Shown here: in pieces, positions 19,036 through 27,320 of the stretch
Layout: each line of letters begins with the position of its first letter
How positions within the stretch are numbered: position 1 is the stretch's first letter
Position numbers and translations under genes: made by a program
Notes under the pieces: model-generated
Told to the model about the DNA's origin: nothing
Seen by the model: only the letters and a program-made list of their open reading frames with translations
Database searches by the model: none
Assembly: GCA_030065935.1 (NCBI GenBank)
Contig: JASJCP010000010.1
Coordinates: 47,387-111,386 of the forward strand
Direction of reading: 5' to 3'
From: Xenococcaceae cyanobacterium MO_167.B27
Lineage (GTDB): Bacteria > Cyanobacteriota > Cyanobacteriia > Cyanobacteriales > Xenococcaceae
DNA: 64,000 nucleotides

Positions 19036-19692
19036 TCAATCTTTTCTAGGTTTGTAGCCAAATATTTCGTAATCTTTTTCATAAAATTTTTTAATTAAAT
19101 CAGAAGTTTCTTGATTTAAAGTGAAAGAAGTAAAAACAGATTTATTTAATGATTGTCTGATTGAACTTAACTTCGATTTCCAAGAATCTTTATTTTGATT
19201 GTAGATAGGTTCATATTCAATATTGATATTATTGCAAAGAATTTTCCAGTCATCATTCATCGATTCAAATTTGCCTACATAATCCATAGTTAGATTTCCC
19301 TGTTGATCTGTAATCCAAGAATACTGAGGATAAAAGTGTATTGGACAATTATTAGCATCGGATGTGAATTTTTGTAAGTTTAAACAAAAATCCTCGAAAT
19401 TTTGATACCGTAATATGGCTTTTCTAGCCGTTAAGTCATAGGAATTTAACTGTGTTTCTTGTCTTTCTACAATCCACTGATAAGCACTAATAAATCGACT
19501 TACTGGTTCCCTGACAAAACAAAACTTAAATTCATAGGACTCTCCTAACCCCGGTAAATATTTTTTTCCGTCCTTATATAAGTAATTATGACGTCGGATT
19601 GCTATTAAATCTTTATGTTTATCTTTTAAATAACGCCCTAAAAAAGTAGAACCTGTTTTGGGCATTTTAAAAAATAGATATTTTCTCATCAT
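19036..19692 (-). CDS. Sulfotransferase family 2 protein
   Basis: The 218-residue protein begins with YLFFKMPKTGSTFLGRYL (about 5-22), where KTGST is the loop binding the 5'-phosphosulfate of PAPS. It continues with FCFVREPVSRFISAYQW (about 58-74), the 3'-phosphate site. It should transfer sulfate from PAPS to a sugar hydroxyl, like carbohydrate sulfotransferases. There is no signal peptide, so it is cytoplasmic or peripheral. Its neighbours (GT61, ABC exporter, GT4) suggest sulfation of an exported polysaccharide, which is an inference from position. Two adjacent ATG codons are possible starts. Confidence 0.85.
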   Translation of the reverse strand: MMRKYLFFKMPKTGSTFLGRYLKDKHKDLIAIRRHNYLYKDGKKYLPGLGESYEFKFCFVREPVSRFISAYQWIVERQETQLNSYDLTARKAILRYQNFEDFCLNLQKFTSDANNCPIHFYPQYSWITDQQGNLTMDYVGKFESMNDDWKILCNNINIEYEPIYNQNKDSWKSKLSSIRQSLNKSVFTSFTLNQETSDLIKKFYEKDYEIFGYKPRKD

Positions 19693-20055
19693 ATTTTACT
19701 ACAATAAAGTTTGTAAAAAAAGATATTTAAATAGAAACACAAGTAAAATAGGGATATAAAAATGAATATTAGTATGTCAAATATATGTGTGTTAGTCAGC
19801 AGAACAGTATCTAAATCTAATCGCAATAATTATAATTTAACAATGTAATATAATCTAACCTGGTAACTTTAGGAGAAATTGATTAATGATTAAGAAAAGA
19901 AAAAAAATAATTGATGATTTTTGCTGCATGGATAGAATACTGCTTAAGCATTTGGCAACATTTATATTAAAATAATGCTAGATGCCTCAAAGAAAACAGT
20001 CAAGATAAGAGATAAAAAAATTTACATTTGTAAAAAGGTTAGTGGTTAATCGTTA
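19693..20055. other. AT-rich intergenic region
   Basis: No gene of normal size is present in these 363 bases. It separates the divergent sulfotransferase and outer-membrane-like protein genes and must hold both promoters. One small reading frame is listed separately at low confidence. Confidence 0.5.
19886..19975 (+). CDS. Possible 29-codon small ORF
   Basis: AGGAGA lies nine bases before an ATG that opens a lysine-rich 29-residue frame (MIKKRKKIIDDF...). The ribosome site is better than most in the window, but the peptide matches no photosystem or toxin peptide I know, and the region is very AT-rich. It may be chance. Confidence 0.2.
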   Translation: MIKKRKKIIDDFCCMDRILLKHLATFILK

Positions 20056-20742
20056 GTGATTATAAGAAAAAGCTATTGTATTTGGTACATAGTAATTATA
20101 TTTCTTGGGTTAAATCTTCCAGTCAATGCACAAGAAATTAATCCAACAGAACTAGATATACCAGAAGAAATTATAGAAAATAGCCCCGTCTTGCAACGCT
20201 GGTTACAAGAAACACCTAATGTCTTAGAAGATATCCGTCATGACCCCAGTTTTAAGACTCGCTTCAAATTTGGCTTTTCCCTATTTCCTTCCAGCGATGA
20301 TGCTGTGGGAATTAACATAGCAGTAGAAGATATTTTTATTGCTCGCACTGGTTTAACTCTTAGCACAGACTACTATACAACCTTCAATAGCTCACGCGTT
20401 GCCGTGGGCGCAAATGTACACTATTTTTTATTTCCCCTGGGCAGCTATATTAATATCGCCCCCCTAGTGGGTTATCGCTATATTCAAAGTGATAATTATT
20501 CTAGTGATGGAATTAATCTCGGAATCAGGCTGATTTTGGCATTATCTCGGACTGGTGCTGCGGAGCTTTCTCTGAGTCAAAGTTTTGTTTCTATCGGTAG
20601 CGAAGATGAAATTGGGATTACTTCTTTGTCAGTGGGCTATGCTTTGAGTCCTGATATTCGGTGTTCTACTGATATTGAATTGCAAAACTCCCCAATAGAT
20701 CAAGATAACCGCTTCAGTATTAATTTAGAATTTTTGTTATGA
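20056..20742 (+). CDS. Secreted, probable outer-membrane beta-barrel protein
   Basis: The 228-residue protein starts at GTG 20056 and has a signal peptide (YCIWYIVIIFLGLNLPVNA, cleavage after VNA-QE about residue 25). After a short acidic linker (ILQRWLQETPNVL-like, about 45-60) come alternating hydrophobic strands with terminal aromatics such as VGANVHYFLF and GYRYIQS, ending in FSINLEFLL. A C-terminal aromatic or hydrophobic strand fits outer-membrane barrels of about eight strands. The family is not recognised. It is monocistronic. Confidence 0.6.
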   Translation: MIIRKSYCIWYIVIIFLGLNLPVNAQEINPTELDIPEEIIENSPVLQRWLQETPNVLEDIRHDPSFKTRFKFGFSLFPSSDDAVGINIAVEDIFIARTGLTLSTDYYTTFNSSRVAVGANVHYFLFPLGSYINIAPLVGYRYIQSDNYSSDGINLGIRLILALSRTGAAELSLSQSFVSIGSEDEIGITSLSVGYALSPDIRCSTDIELQNSPIDQDNRFSINLEFLL

Positions 20743-20953
20743 TGGTCTAAATCAGTATTGTTACTGATTTAGCTTGCTCGGCGATTTGGGGTATTTTGAG
20801 TAGCGATAAGCTTCGCTACCGTTTATTATATGAAGATGGGAGCAAACAAAGTTATTCCTTATAAAACTAAATAATATCAACATAAACTTCTATAATCAAA
20901 ACACTATTGATAATCAGGTTGTAGTTAACTATATTTAATTTAGTTTCAGCAAA

Positions 20954-21487
20954 ATGGCTAATAAAAAATCTAAACTAACACTGGCGAAATTTAATAAAGC
21001 CAATTTATTACAAGGAAGACATATACTCATTGTTGAATCTCTAGAATCAAAAAGAGCAGTTGCCTTAAACACTAGTGTTTTTTCCATTGGTCGTCATCCC
21101 CAAAATTCCCTAATTTTAAGCAGCAATATGGTATCTCGTCATCATGCCACAGTTGCTTGGCTAAGATATAGCGAAACTGTGGAAGATTGTGAAAAAAATG
21201 ACTATAGCTATTGGATTATTGATGGAAAAGGTAAAAGAAAAAGAAGTCGCAATGGCATATATATCAATGGGGAAAAGAAATCACTTCATCGCTTAATGTC
21301 TGGAGATTTAATTACTATTGGCAAACAAATTAAACTGACTTACAATTATATTGCCTACAGTGCTGAAAACCACGACTTTTTAGAATATTGTGACAGTGAA
21401 AAAGCGCAATATAACTCTCAAAAAGATGAGAGCTATAAAGAAACCATAATTGCTAACGATATTATGACTGCCAACCGTTTCCACTAA
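20954..21487 (+). CDS. FHA-domain protein
   Basis: The 177-residue protein has a single forkhead-associated domain (about 38-128) with FSIGRHPQNSLIL, MVSRHHATVAW and RNGIYINGEKK, the loops that bind phosphothreonine. The basic N terminus and the tail after residue 130 carry no known domain. FHA proteins read Ser/Thr-kinase signals. A PP2C phosphatase gene lies 2.9 kb away, but no kinase gene is next to it. The role is unknown. Confidence 0.88.
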   Translation: MANKKSKLTLAKFNKANLLQGRHILIVESLESKRAVALNTSVFSIGRHPQNSLILSSNMVSRHHATVAWLRYSETVEDCEKNDYSYWIIDGKGKRKRSRNGIYINGEKKSLHRLMSGDLITIGKQIKLTYNYIAYSAENHDFLEYCDSEKAQYNSQKDESYKETIIANDIMTANRFH

Positions 21488-21585
21488 TTCACAATTACTG
21501 TCATCTCTAGTTTATGATCTCTAAAGCAGCAATTGTAGCTATCTGTACCATAGCATCTTGATTACTGCTCGAACTATTAGGTTAA

Positions 21586-22551
21586 TTAATTTACCTTCGC
21601 CATAATGTGATTTTCTTCTAAATCTTGAAATAGGGGAGTACTAAGATAGCGTTCTCCAAAACTGGGTTGTATCACCACAATTAATTTTCCAGAATTTTCT
21701 GAGCGTTGTCCGACTTTGATCGCAGCACACAAAGCAGCACCAGCAGAAATTCCCGATAGGATACCTTCTTCTCTCGCTAAACGCCGACTGTAATTAAAGG
21801 CTTCTTCATTACTCACTGTAACTACTTCATCAATAAGATCGACTTTTAGGACTTCAGGGATAAAACCAGCACCAATACCCTGAATTTTGTGTCCTCCTGG
21901 GCTTCCACCAGATAAAACAGGGCTGTCTGTGGGTTCTACAGCGATCGCCTTAAACTCAGATTTGCGTTGTTTAAGTGCTTCTGCTATCCCAGTAATTGTG
22001 CCTCCTGTACCTACTCCAGAAATCAGAATATCCACTTTCCCATCTGTATCTTGCCAAATTTCTTCTGCGGTAGTGACACGATGAATTTCAGGATTAGCGA
22101 GATTTTGAAACTGCTGAGGCATATAGGCATTAGGAATAGTTGCTACTAGTTCTTCTGCTCTTTGAATAGCTCCTCTCATTCCTGCATTAGCAGGGGTTAG
22201 CTCCAATTTTGCACCATAGGCTTTTAACATGGCTCTACGTTCAGTACTCATGCTTTCTGGCATGGTTAAAATTAGCTTATAGCCTTTAGCTGCTGCTGTC
22301 ATAGCCAGAGCAATGCCTGTATTCCCAGAAGTAGGCTCGACGATAGTAGTTATATCAGGAGAGATTTCCCCTGCTTTTTCCGCAGCATTGATCATATTGA
22401 CCCCAATACGGTCTTTTACTGAAGCAGAAGGATTCATACTTTCTAACTTCATCACAATTTGTGCCACACATCCATCTGCAACGGGAATAGAGTTAAGACG
22501 GACTAGGGGAGTACTACCCACAAGTTCTGTAATATTATTGGCAATTTTCAT
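21586..22551 (-). CDS. cysK: Cysteine synthase (O-acetylserine sulfhydrylase)
   Basis: The 321-residue protein matches CysK in length. It has the PLP lysine in [13 protein letters not shown] (about 42), the substrate loop [11 protein letters not shown] (about 69-79) and [10 protein letters not shown] (about 176), which binds the PLP phosphate. It makes cysteine from O-acetylserine and sulfide in the cytoplasm. It is monocistronic. Some cyanobacterial paralogs also use O-phosphoserine or make related amino acids, and the sequence does not exclude this. Confidence 0.94.
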   Translation of the reverse strand: MKIANNITELVGSTPLVRLNSIPVADGCVAQIVMKLESMNPSASVKDRIGVNMINAAEKAGEISPDITTIVEPTSGNTGIALAMTAAAKGYKLILTMPESMSTERRAMLKAYGAKLELTPANAGMRGAIQRAEELVATIPNAYMPQQFQNLANPEIHRVTTAEEIWQDTDGKVDILISGVGTGGTITGIAEALKQRKSEFKAIAVEPTDSPVLSGGSPGGHKIQGIGAGFIPEVLKVDLIDEVVTVSNEEAFNYSRRLAREEGILSGISAGAALCAAIKVGQRSENSGKLIVVIQPSFGERYLSTPLFQDLEENHIMAKVN

Positions 22552-22963
22552 CTTCTTCTCTCAAGGAGACCCTCACGTCCCGATTTGGGGAGGAATTGAG
22601 AGTCAGGGTTTACAAAAAAGTGCAGGTTTTTTGGTTGGAAACCTAGCTTTAAAACCTCCCATTTCTGGGGTAATGTTTGCCTCGACAAAGTTAGCGGTCG
22701 GTACTTTCCAGATAGCACTGCCCTGGGATGGGGGCTTTTATTTAGTTGATCGATTACAGCTTAGTAGTTATAACCGTTGTAATAAGCCCCCATACCGCAT
22801 TTTTAAAGCTGTTTAACTACCTGGTTCTAGAGCATGGGGCTGGCATGCACCCCAAGATAGGAACTTTAACACTTACAGCTAACCTAGCCAATTTAATGGC
22901 TTAGTCTGGTAAACTTACGCTGCTCTTTTTCAAGCCCCCGCTAGAGGCGGTGGGTTGTTGACG
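22552..22963 (+). mobile_element. IS200/IS605-type right-end remnant (no transposase)
   Basis: This gap holds no intact gene. A large hairpin has arms GGGGGCTT (22730-22737) and AAGCCCCC (22784-22791). From about 22829 runs a block (TCTAGAGCATGGGGCTGGC...) that reappears in diverged form at about 45376. It ends in the palindrome AAGCCCCCGC..GCGGTGGGTT and then GTTGAC at 22957-22962, the shape of an IS200/IS605 right end. The end abuts the stop codon of the M20 gene and points into it. Upstream (22560-22800) one plus frame is open but resembles no transposase I know. Confidence 0.55.
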
Positions 22964-24148
22964 TTATTTCGAGTTTGTCAACAGTAGGTATTTATAAGCA
23001 GTATAAGCCAAGGTCACTACTCCAGTAATGATTGCAGCTTCATCTACCTCGAATTTAGGATGATGAAGGGGATAGTTTTTAGCCTCCGATTTGCCTACTC
23101 CCAGACGAAACATACAACCATTGGCTTTTTCTAGATATACAGAAAAATCTTCTGCACCCAGAGAAGGTTCATCAATGATTTTAATTAAGTCGCTGCCCCA
23201 GGCTTCTTGACAAGCTGATTCTAAAATTTTAGTTAAAGTTGGGTCATTTTGTACCGAAGGAACTCCCCGACGATAATTTACTTCATACTTTGCTCCGTAA
23301 GTACTGCAAACACTCAATACCAGATTTTCAATCCATTGGGGGAGATTCTCATGGGTATCAGAGTTAAGAGAGCGTACTGTCCCGTACATCTTTACTCGAT
23401 CTGCTATTACGTTGTAGGCTCGACCCCCTTCAATTTTGCCAATACTCAGAACAATAGGATGTAGAGGGTTTTGAGTCCGACTAATTGCTTGTTGTAGAGT
23501 GGTAATTACTTGAGCAGCAATCCAGATTGCATCAATAGCTTCATGAGGACGCGCTCCATGTCCGGACTCTCCTTGAATAGTAATTTCTAACTCATCTGCT
23601 GCTGCGGTCAAAGCTCCATAACGAATTCCTACAGTGCGAGCAGGTATGGAAGGCAAAACATGAACGCCCAAAATTGCATCGACTCCATCCATTACTCCTT
23701 CATCCACCATCCATCTTGCTCCTTGGGCAATTTCTTCTGCTGGTTGAAAGATAAAACGAATGTTACCTGGTAAAGCATCAGTTAGTTCAGACAGGATCAT
23801 TGCTGTTCCTAGACCCAAAGTAGCATGAACATCATGACCACAAGCGTGCATTATTCCTGAGTTACGGGAGGCAAAATCTAAATGGGTAAGCTCTGTTATG
23901 GGGAGAGCATCCATATCAGTACGAATTGCCAAAGTTTTGGATTCAGAACTATTTAATAACTCTCCTACTACTCCCGTTTTGCCTACAGACTCTTTGACAT
24001 GAAGCCCACAAGAAGATATTACACCTGCTATATAGGCTGCGGTTTGATATTCTTCTCCACTGAGTTCAGGATGAGCATGAATATGACGACGAATTTCTAA
24101 TAATCTGGGTGCAAGATGTTCAGCTAGGGTTTTTATTTGAGATAGCAT
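22964..24148 (-). CDS. M20-family amidohydrolase (N-acyl-amino-acid type)
   Basis: The 394-residue protein begins IRRHIHAHPELSGEEYQTA (about 19-37) and has IMHACGHDVHATLG (about 99-112) and FIFQPAEEIAQGARWM. These supply the metal ligands and catalytic glutamate of the M20D group, which includes hippurate hydrolase, IAA-amino-acid hydrolase and N-acetyl-diaminopimelate deacetylase. It probably removes an acyl group from an amino acid in the cytoplasm. The last codons lie directly against the transposon end described upstream. The exact substrate is not readable. Confidence 0.9.
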   Translation of the reverse strand: MLSQIKTLAEHLAPRLLEIRRHIHAHPELSGEEYQTAAYIAGVISSCGLHVKESVGKTGVVGELLNSSESKTLAIRTDMDALPITELTHLDFASRNSGIMHACGHDVHATLGLGTAMILSELTDALPGNIRFIFQPAEEIAQGARWMVDEGVMDGVDAILGVHVLPSIPARTVGIRYGALTAAADELEITIQGESGHGARPHEAIDAIWIAAQVITTLQQAISRTQNPLHPIVLSIGKIEGGRAYNVIADRVKMYGTVRSLNSDTHENLPQWIENLVLSVCSTYGAKYEVNYRRGVPSVQNDPTLTKILESACQEAWGSDLIKIIDEPSLGAEDFSVYLEKANGCMFRLGVGKSEAKNYPLHHPKFEVDEAAIITGVVTLAYTAYKYLLLTNSK

Positions 24149-24342
24149 TTGTCATTTATCATTTATCATTTACCATTTATCGGGTTTTTGTTGCTTAAGG
24201 TCAGAGATAGTAGAATTTATCGAACCTTTCTTCATTCGATCTTTTATCAGTTTATTCTACTTGAAAGCTCCTAGTTACAAGAGTATTGTATTTAACCTTA
24301 CCAATGGTCAACAACGAATAAATCTTAAATGTTTAATGTGAT

Positions 24343-25071
24343 TTAGGAATTTTCACCTACTATAACGACTGTAATGTTATCTGAGCCACCAGCTTGTTTC
24401 GCTGCTGCGATTAATTTTCCAGCAGCTTGATTATAGTCATCACATTGAGATAGAAAATTTTGGATATCCTCATCCGAAACTTCTTCTGTGAGTCCATCGC
24501 TACACATTAAAATGCGATCGCCTGGTAGAACCTCTAATTCTTGAAGATCAATATTATATAGGTCTTTACGTCCTAGACATTGAGATAATACGTGTCGCCA
24601 GGGGTGAGCTTTCGCTTGCTCTTTGGTAATTTCTCCCGATTTTAGAGCTAGACTTACCCAGGTATGGTCTTCTGTGACTTGTTCTAGTTTAGAATTGCGC
24701 CAACGATATAAACGGGAGTCTCCCACATGAGCACACCAAGGGCGATCACGAAATATAGTTACTACTACAGTAGTCCCCATATCTCTTCTTTCTGGGTTAT
24801 TAAACTGATCTTCTAAAATTCCCTGGTTTGCCTTATCAATAGCTTCTTTTAAGAGTTTTTCTGAGGAAATTTCTGGATTATCCCAATGAGCTTCCAGGTA
24901 AGCTTGGATTTTTTCTGTAGCGATCTTGCTAGCTTCTTGTCCGCCAGCGTGTCCACCCATGCCATCTGCTACGATAAAAAACCGTCCTTTAGGCTCGTCG
25001 ATATAATAACTATCTTGATTGACAGTTCTGACAATTCCTGTATCTGTGAGTCCTACAAAACAACGTTTCAT
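24343..25071 (-). CDS. PP2C-family serine/threonine phosphatase
   Basis: The 242-residue protein has the metal and catalytic motifs of bacterial PP2C/Stp phosphatases: FFIVADGMGGHAGGQEA (about 29-45), WCAHVGDSRLYRWR, LMCSDGLTEEV and AGGSDNITVVIV. It reverses Ser/Thr kinase signalling using two Mn or Mg ions. ATG at 25071 is taken because the family starts with KRCFVGLTDTGIVR; an upstream TTG is less likely. It follows the ABC1-kinase gene by 29 bases and is probably cotranscribed with it. Confidence 0.93.
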   Translation of the reverse strand: MKRCFVGLTDTGIVRTVNQDSYYIDEPKGRFFIVADGMGGHAGGQEASKIATEKIQAYLEAHWDNPEISSEKLLKEAIDKANQGILEDQFNNPERRDMGTTVVVTIFRDRPWCAHVGDSRLYRWRNSKLEQVTEDHTWVSLALKSGEITKEQAKAHPWRHVLSQCLGRKDLYNIDLQELEVLPGDRILMCSDGLTEEVSDEDIQNFLSQCDDYNQAAGKLIAAAKQAGGSDNITVVIVGENS

Positions 25072-25100
25072 AAACAACTTAGCCAATATATCGACAAAAA

Positions 25101-26849
25101 CTAAAACATTCTATCTATACGATCCAGGCGTTTCCACAACCGCAACAGCGACCAGCCTGGTATCAGGGCAATAGCTACTGCGATCACAGCTTCGATTTTG
25201 TATCCGTTAACTAGTAACAAAGTAGCTGACAAAATCAAAGTACTTAAAATCAAAGTATAGTTAGTCCCTAATTGTATTGCACTCAAACGGCGCAATACTC
25301 GCTCTGACTCTAGAGAGCGGACGCGAACTCGCAAATCTCCCCTCTCCAGTTTATCTATTGTATCCTCTATTCGTCGAGGCAGACCAAGAGCGGTACTACT
25401 AACTTGAGCAGCTTGTCTCCCCAATTCATCTAATATTGTGTTGCCACTACTATCGTTACTATTTGTCATAATCTGCATTGCAAACGGTTGTGCTACTTCC
25501 ATAAAATTGAAGTTGGGGTCTAAACCTTTTCCCACGCCTTCGAGAGTTGAAAAAGCTCGCATGACAAAGGTAAAAGTAGCAGGAAAGCGAAAAGGCTGAC
25601 CATAAGCTATATCATAAAGGTCTTCGCTAATGGCATCTATGGACTGTTCCTCAAAGGGTTTATCCATAAAATTATCCAGCATATACTGAATAGAGCGTCT
25701 AACGGGGGTCATGTCTCCTGTAGGGACTAAAGCTCCTAAATCAATTAAAGAGTTAACCACTAGATCAGAGTTTTTTTGAGCTATCCCAAAGAGAGTATCC
25801 ATTAATTTTTCACGGATATTACTCTTAATCTGCCCCATCATACCAAAATCATAAAAGATGAGAGAGCCATCACCACTTACAGCAATATTTCCTGGGTGGG
25901 GGTCAGCGTGGAAAAAGCCGTTATTAAGTAACTGATGCAGGTAGGCTTTTGCTCCTAATCTAGCTAATAATTTACGGTCTAGCCCTGCTGCTTCAATCGC
26001 CTCATAATGACTAATTTTGATACCTGGTAAATATTCTAAAGTTAATACTCTAGGAGAAGCATATCTCCAATACACTCTCGGAACTTTTACCCAATCTTCT
26101 TGGCGGAAGTTACGACGGAAAGTGTCTGCGTTGCGTCCTTCGTTGAGATAATCAGTTTCTTCCCAAAGAATACGATAACATTCACCATAAATTCCTAGCC
26201 AATCTCTACCTTTACCCCATCGAGGATGGTTTTGGAAATAACGAGCGATTTGTTTTAAAATTCCCAAATCGATGGTAAAAAGTTTTTTCAGTCCTGGTCT
26301 TTGAACTTTAGTTACTACTTCTTCCCCGTTGTGAAGTTGTGCTTTGTGAACTTGTCCCAAGCTAGCTGCTGCTAGAGGTATAGGGTCAAATTTACGAAAT
26401 AGTTTGGTAATAGGTTTACCCAAATCTTCTTCAATGATGGCACATACTTGTTCATAAGAGAATGCTGGAACTCTATCTTGTAACTTAGAGAGTTCTTCAA
26501 CATATTCTGAAGCAAATAAGTCCGCACGGGTGGAGAATAGTTGACCAGCTTTAATAAAAGTAGGTCCTAATTCTAAGAGACTTTCACGAATCCAAATTGC
26601 TTGAGCTTTGCGTCTTTCTGCTAATTTAGCTTCACTATATCCACCACTGTAAGTCCATTGGCGGTTGTTCCGCCACAATTTAAAGGACAGGGTAAAGACA
26701 AATAGCCAAATATCAATACGACGGCGGGTAACGGAATAGTTTTTTTGATTCCAACGATAGGATTTTGAGCCAGTTTCGATTTTCAAGTGCGATCGCTCAG
26801 ATGAATTAGAATCTAGTAATGCTTCAGGATTGGAGGAGACGGCAGACAC
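25101..26849 (-). CDS. ABC1/UbiB (AarF) atypical kinase
   Basis: The 582-residue protein has the family marker KAGQLFSTRADLF (the KxGQ motif, about 100), an alanine-rich loop AAASLGQVHKA, FFHADPHPGNIAVS and IFYDFGMMG as the catalytic and metal loops, and two hydrophobic C-terminal helices (about 535-570). Family members support ubiquinone or plastoquinone synthesis and stress responses at membranes through ATPase activity. The start is a GTG. It lies 48 bases after the small coiled-coil gene and before the PP2C gene, so the three probably form an operon. Confidence 0.93.
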   Translation of the reverse strand: MSAVSSNPEALLDSNSSERSHLKIETGSKSYRWNQKNYSVTRRRIDIWLFVFTLSFKLWRNNRQWTYSGGYSEAKLAERRKAQAIWIRESLLELGPTFIKAGQLFSTRADLFASEYVEELSKLQDRVPAFSYEQVCAIIEEDLGKPITKLFRKFDPIPLAAASLGQVHKAQLHNGEEVVTKVQRPGLKKLFTIDLGILKQIARYFQNHPRWGKGRDWLGIYGECYRILWEETDYLNEGRNADTFRRNFRQEDWVKVPRVYWRYASPRVLTLEYLPGIKISHYEAIEAAGLDRKLLARLGAKAYLHQLLNNGFFHADPHPGNIAVSGDGSLIFYDFGMMGQIKSNIREKLMDTLFGIAQKNSDLVVNSLIDLGALVPTGDMTPVRRSIQYMLDNFMDKPFEEQSIDAISEDLYDIAYGQPFRFPATFTFVMRAFSTLEGVGKGLDPNFNFMEVAQPFAMQIMTNSNDSSGNTILDELGRQAAQVSSTALGLPRRIEDTIDKLERGDLRVRVRSLESERVLRRLSAIQLGTNYTLILSTLILSATLLLVNGYKIEAVIAVAIALIPGWSLLRLWKRLDRIDRMF

Positions 26850-26897
26850 GCGATTTTAAATTAGTATTTTATAAGTTTATAAGGTAGGGAAATTTTT

Positions 26898-27230
26898 TTA
26901 CTTGTCTTCTTGATTACGATATTTTTTGATTTCTGCTCTTAAGCTAGCAATTTCTGCTCTTAGTTGATCCAGCATCTCTTGTAAATCTTCAGAAGGGCTG
27001 GTACTACTATAGCTACTGCTAGGAGCGTTAGTTGCAGAATTATTATTGGCTGCTGCTTGTTGGGCGCGAGTTTGTACCTCTTCGATAAATTCTCTGAGGT
27101 TTTCTCTTTGTTCTGCATCAAATTTACCTATCTCGCTCATTGCATTAGTATAGGCATCTTCTAGCTTTTCGCCCAAAACTTCTGCTACTGCTCTTCCAAG
27201 AAAAAAGGCATCAACTACAGGATTACTCAT
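26898..27230 (-). CDS. Small conserved cyanobacterial protein (DUF6825-like)
   Basis: The 110-residue protein has an N-terminal conserved block ([20 protein letters not shown]), an acidic helix, a low-complexity Ala/Asn/Ser linker (about 58-77) and a C-terminal coiled coil ([20 protein letters not shown]). It has no signal peptide. I associate the N-terminal block with a family found in cyanobacteria and plastids, but cannot check it. It is first in the apparent operon with the ABC1 kinase and PP2C genes. Confidence 0.65.
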   Translation of the reverse strand: MSNPVVDAFFLGRAVAEVLGEKLEDAYTNAMSEIGKFDAEQRENLREFIEEVQTRAQQAAANNNSATNAPSSSYSSTSPSEDLQEMLDQLRAEIASLRAEIKKYRNQEDK

Positions 27231-27320
27231 AAGTAATGTTTCTTAATGGGTTTCGTAACAAATTATATCTTGTAATTTTGTTAGAGAGTTGTTATTTGTT
27301 TCTTTATTAATGTTTTATCG

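Noticed and set aside
22313..22816. Open plus-strand frame across the start of cysK and the gap behind it
   Set aside because: Its first half is antisense to well-supported cysK sequence, and the rest matches no family I know. It is probably chance openness.
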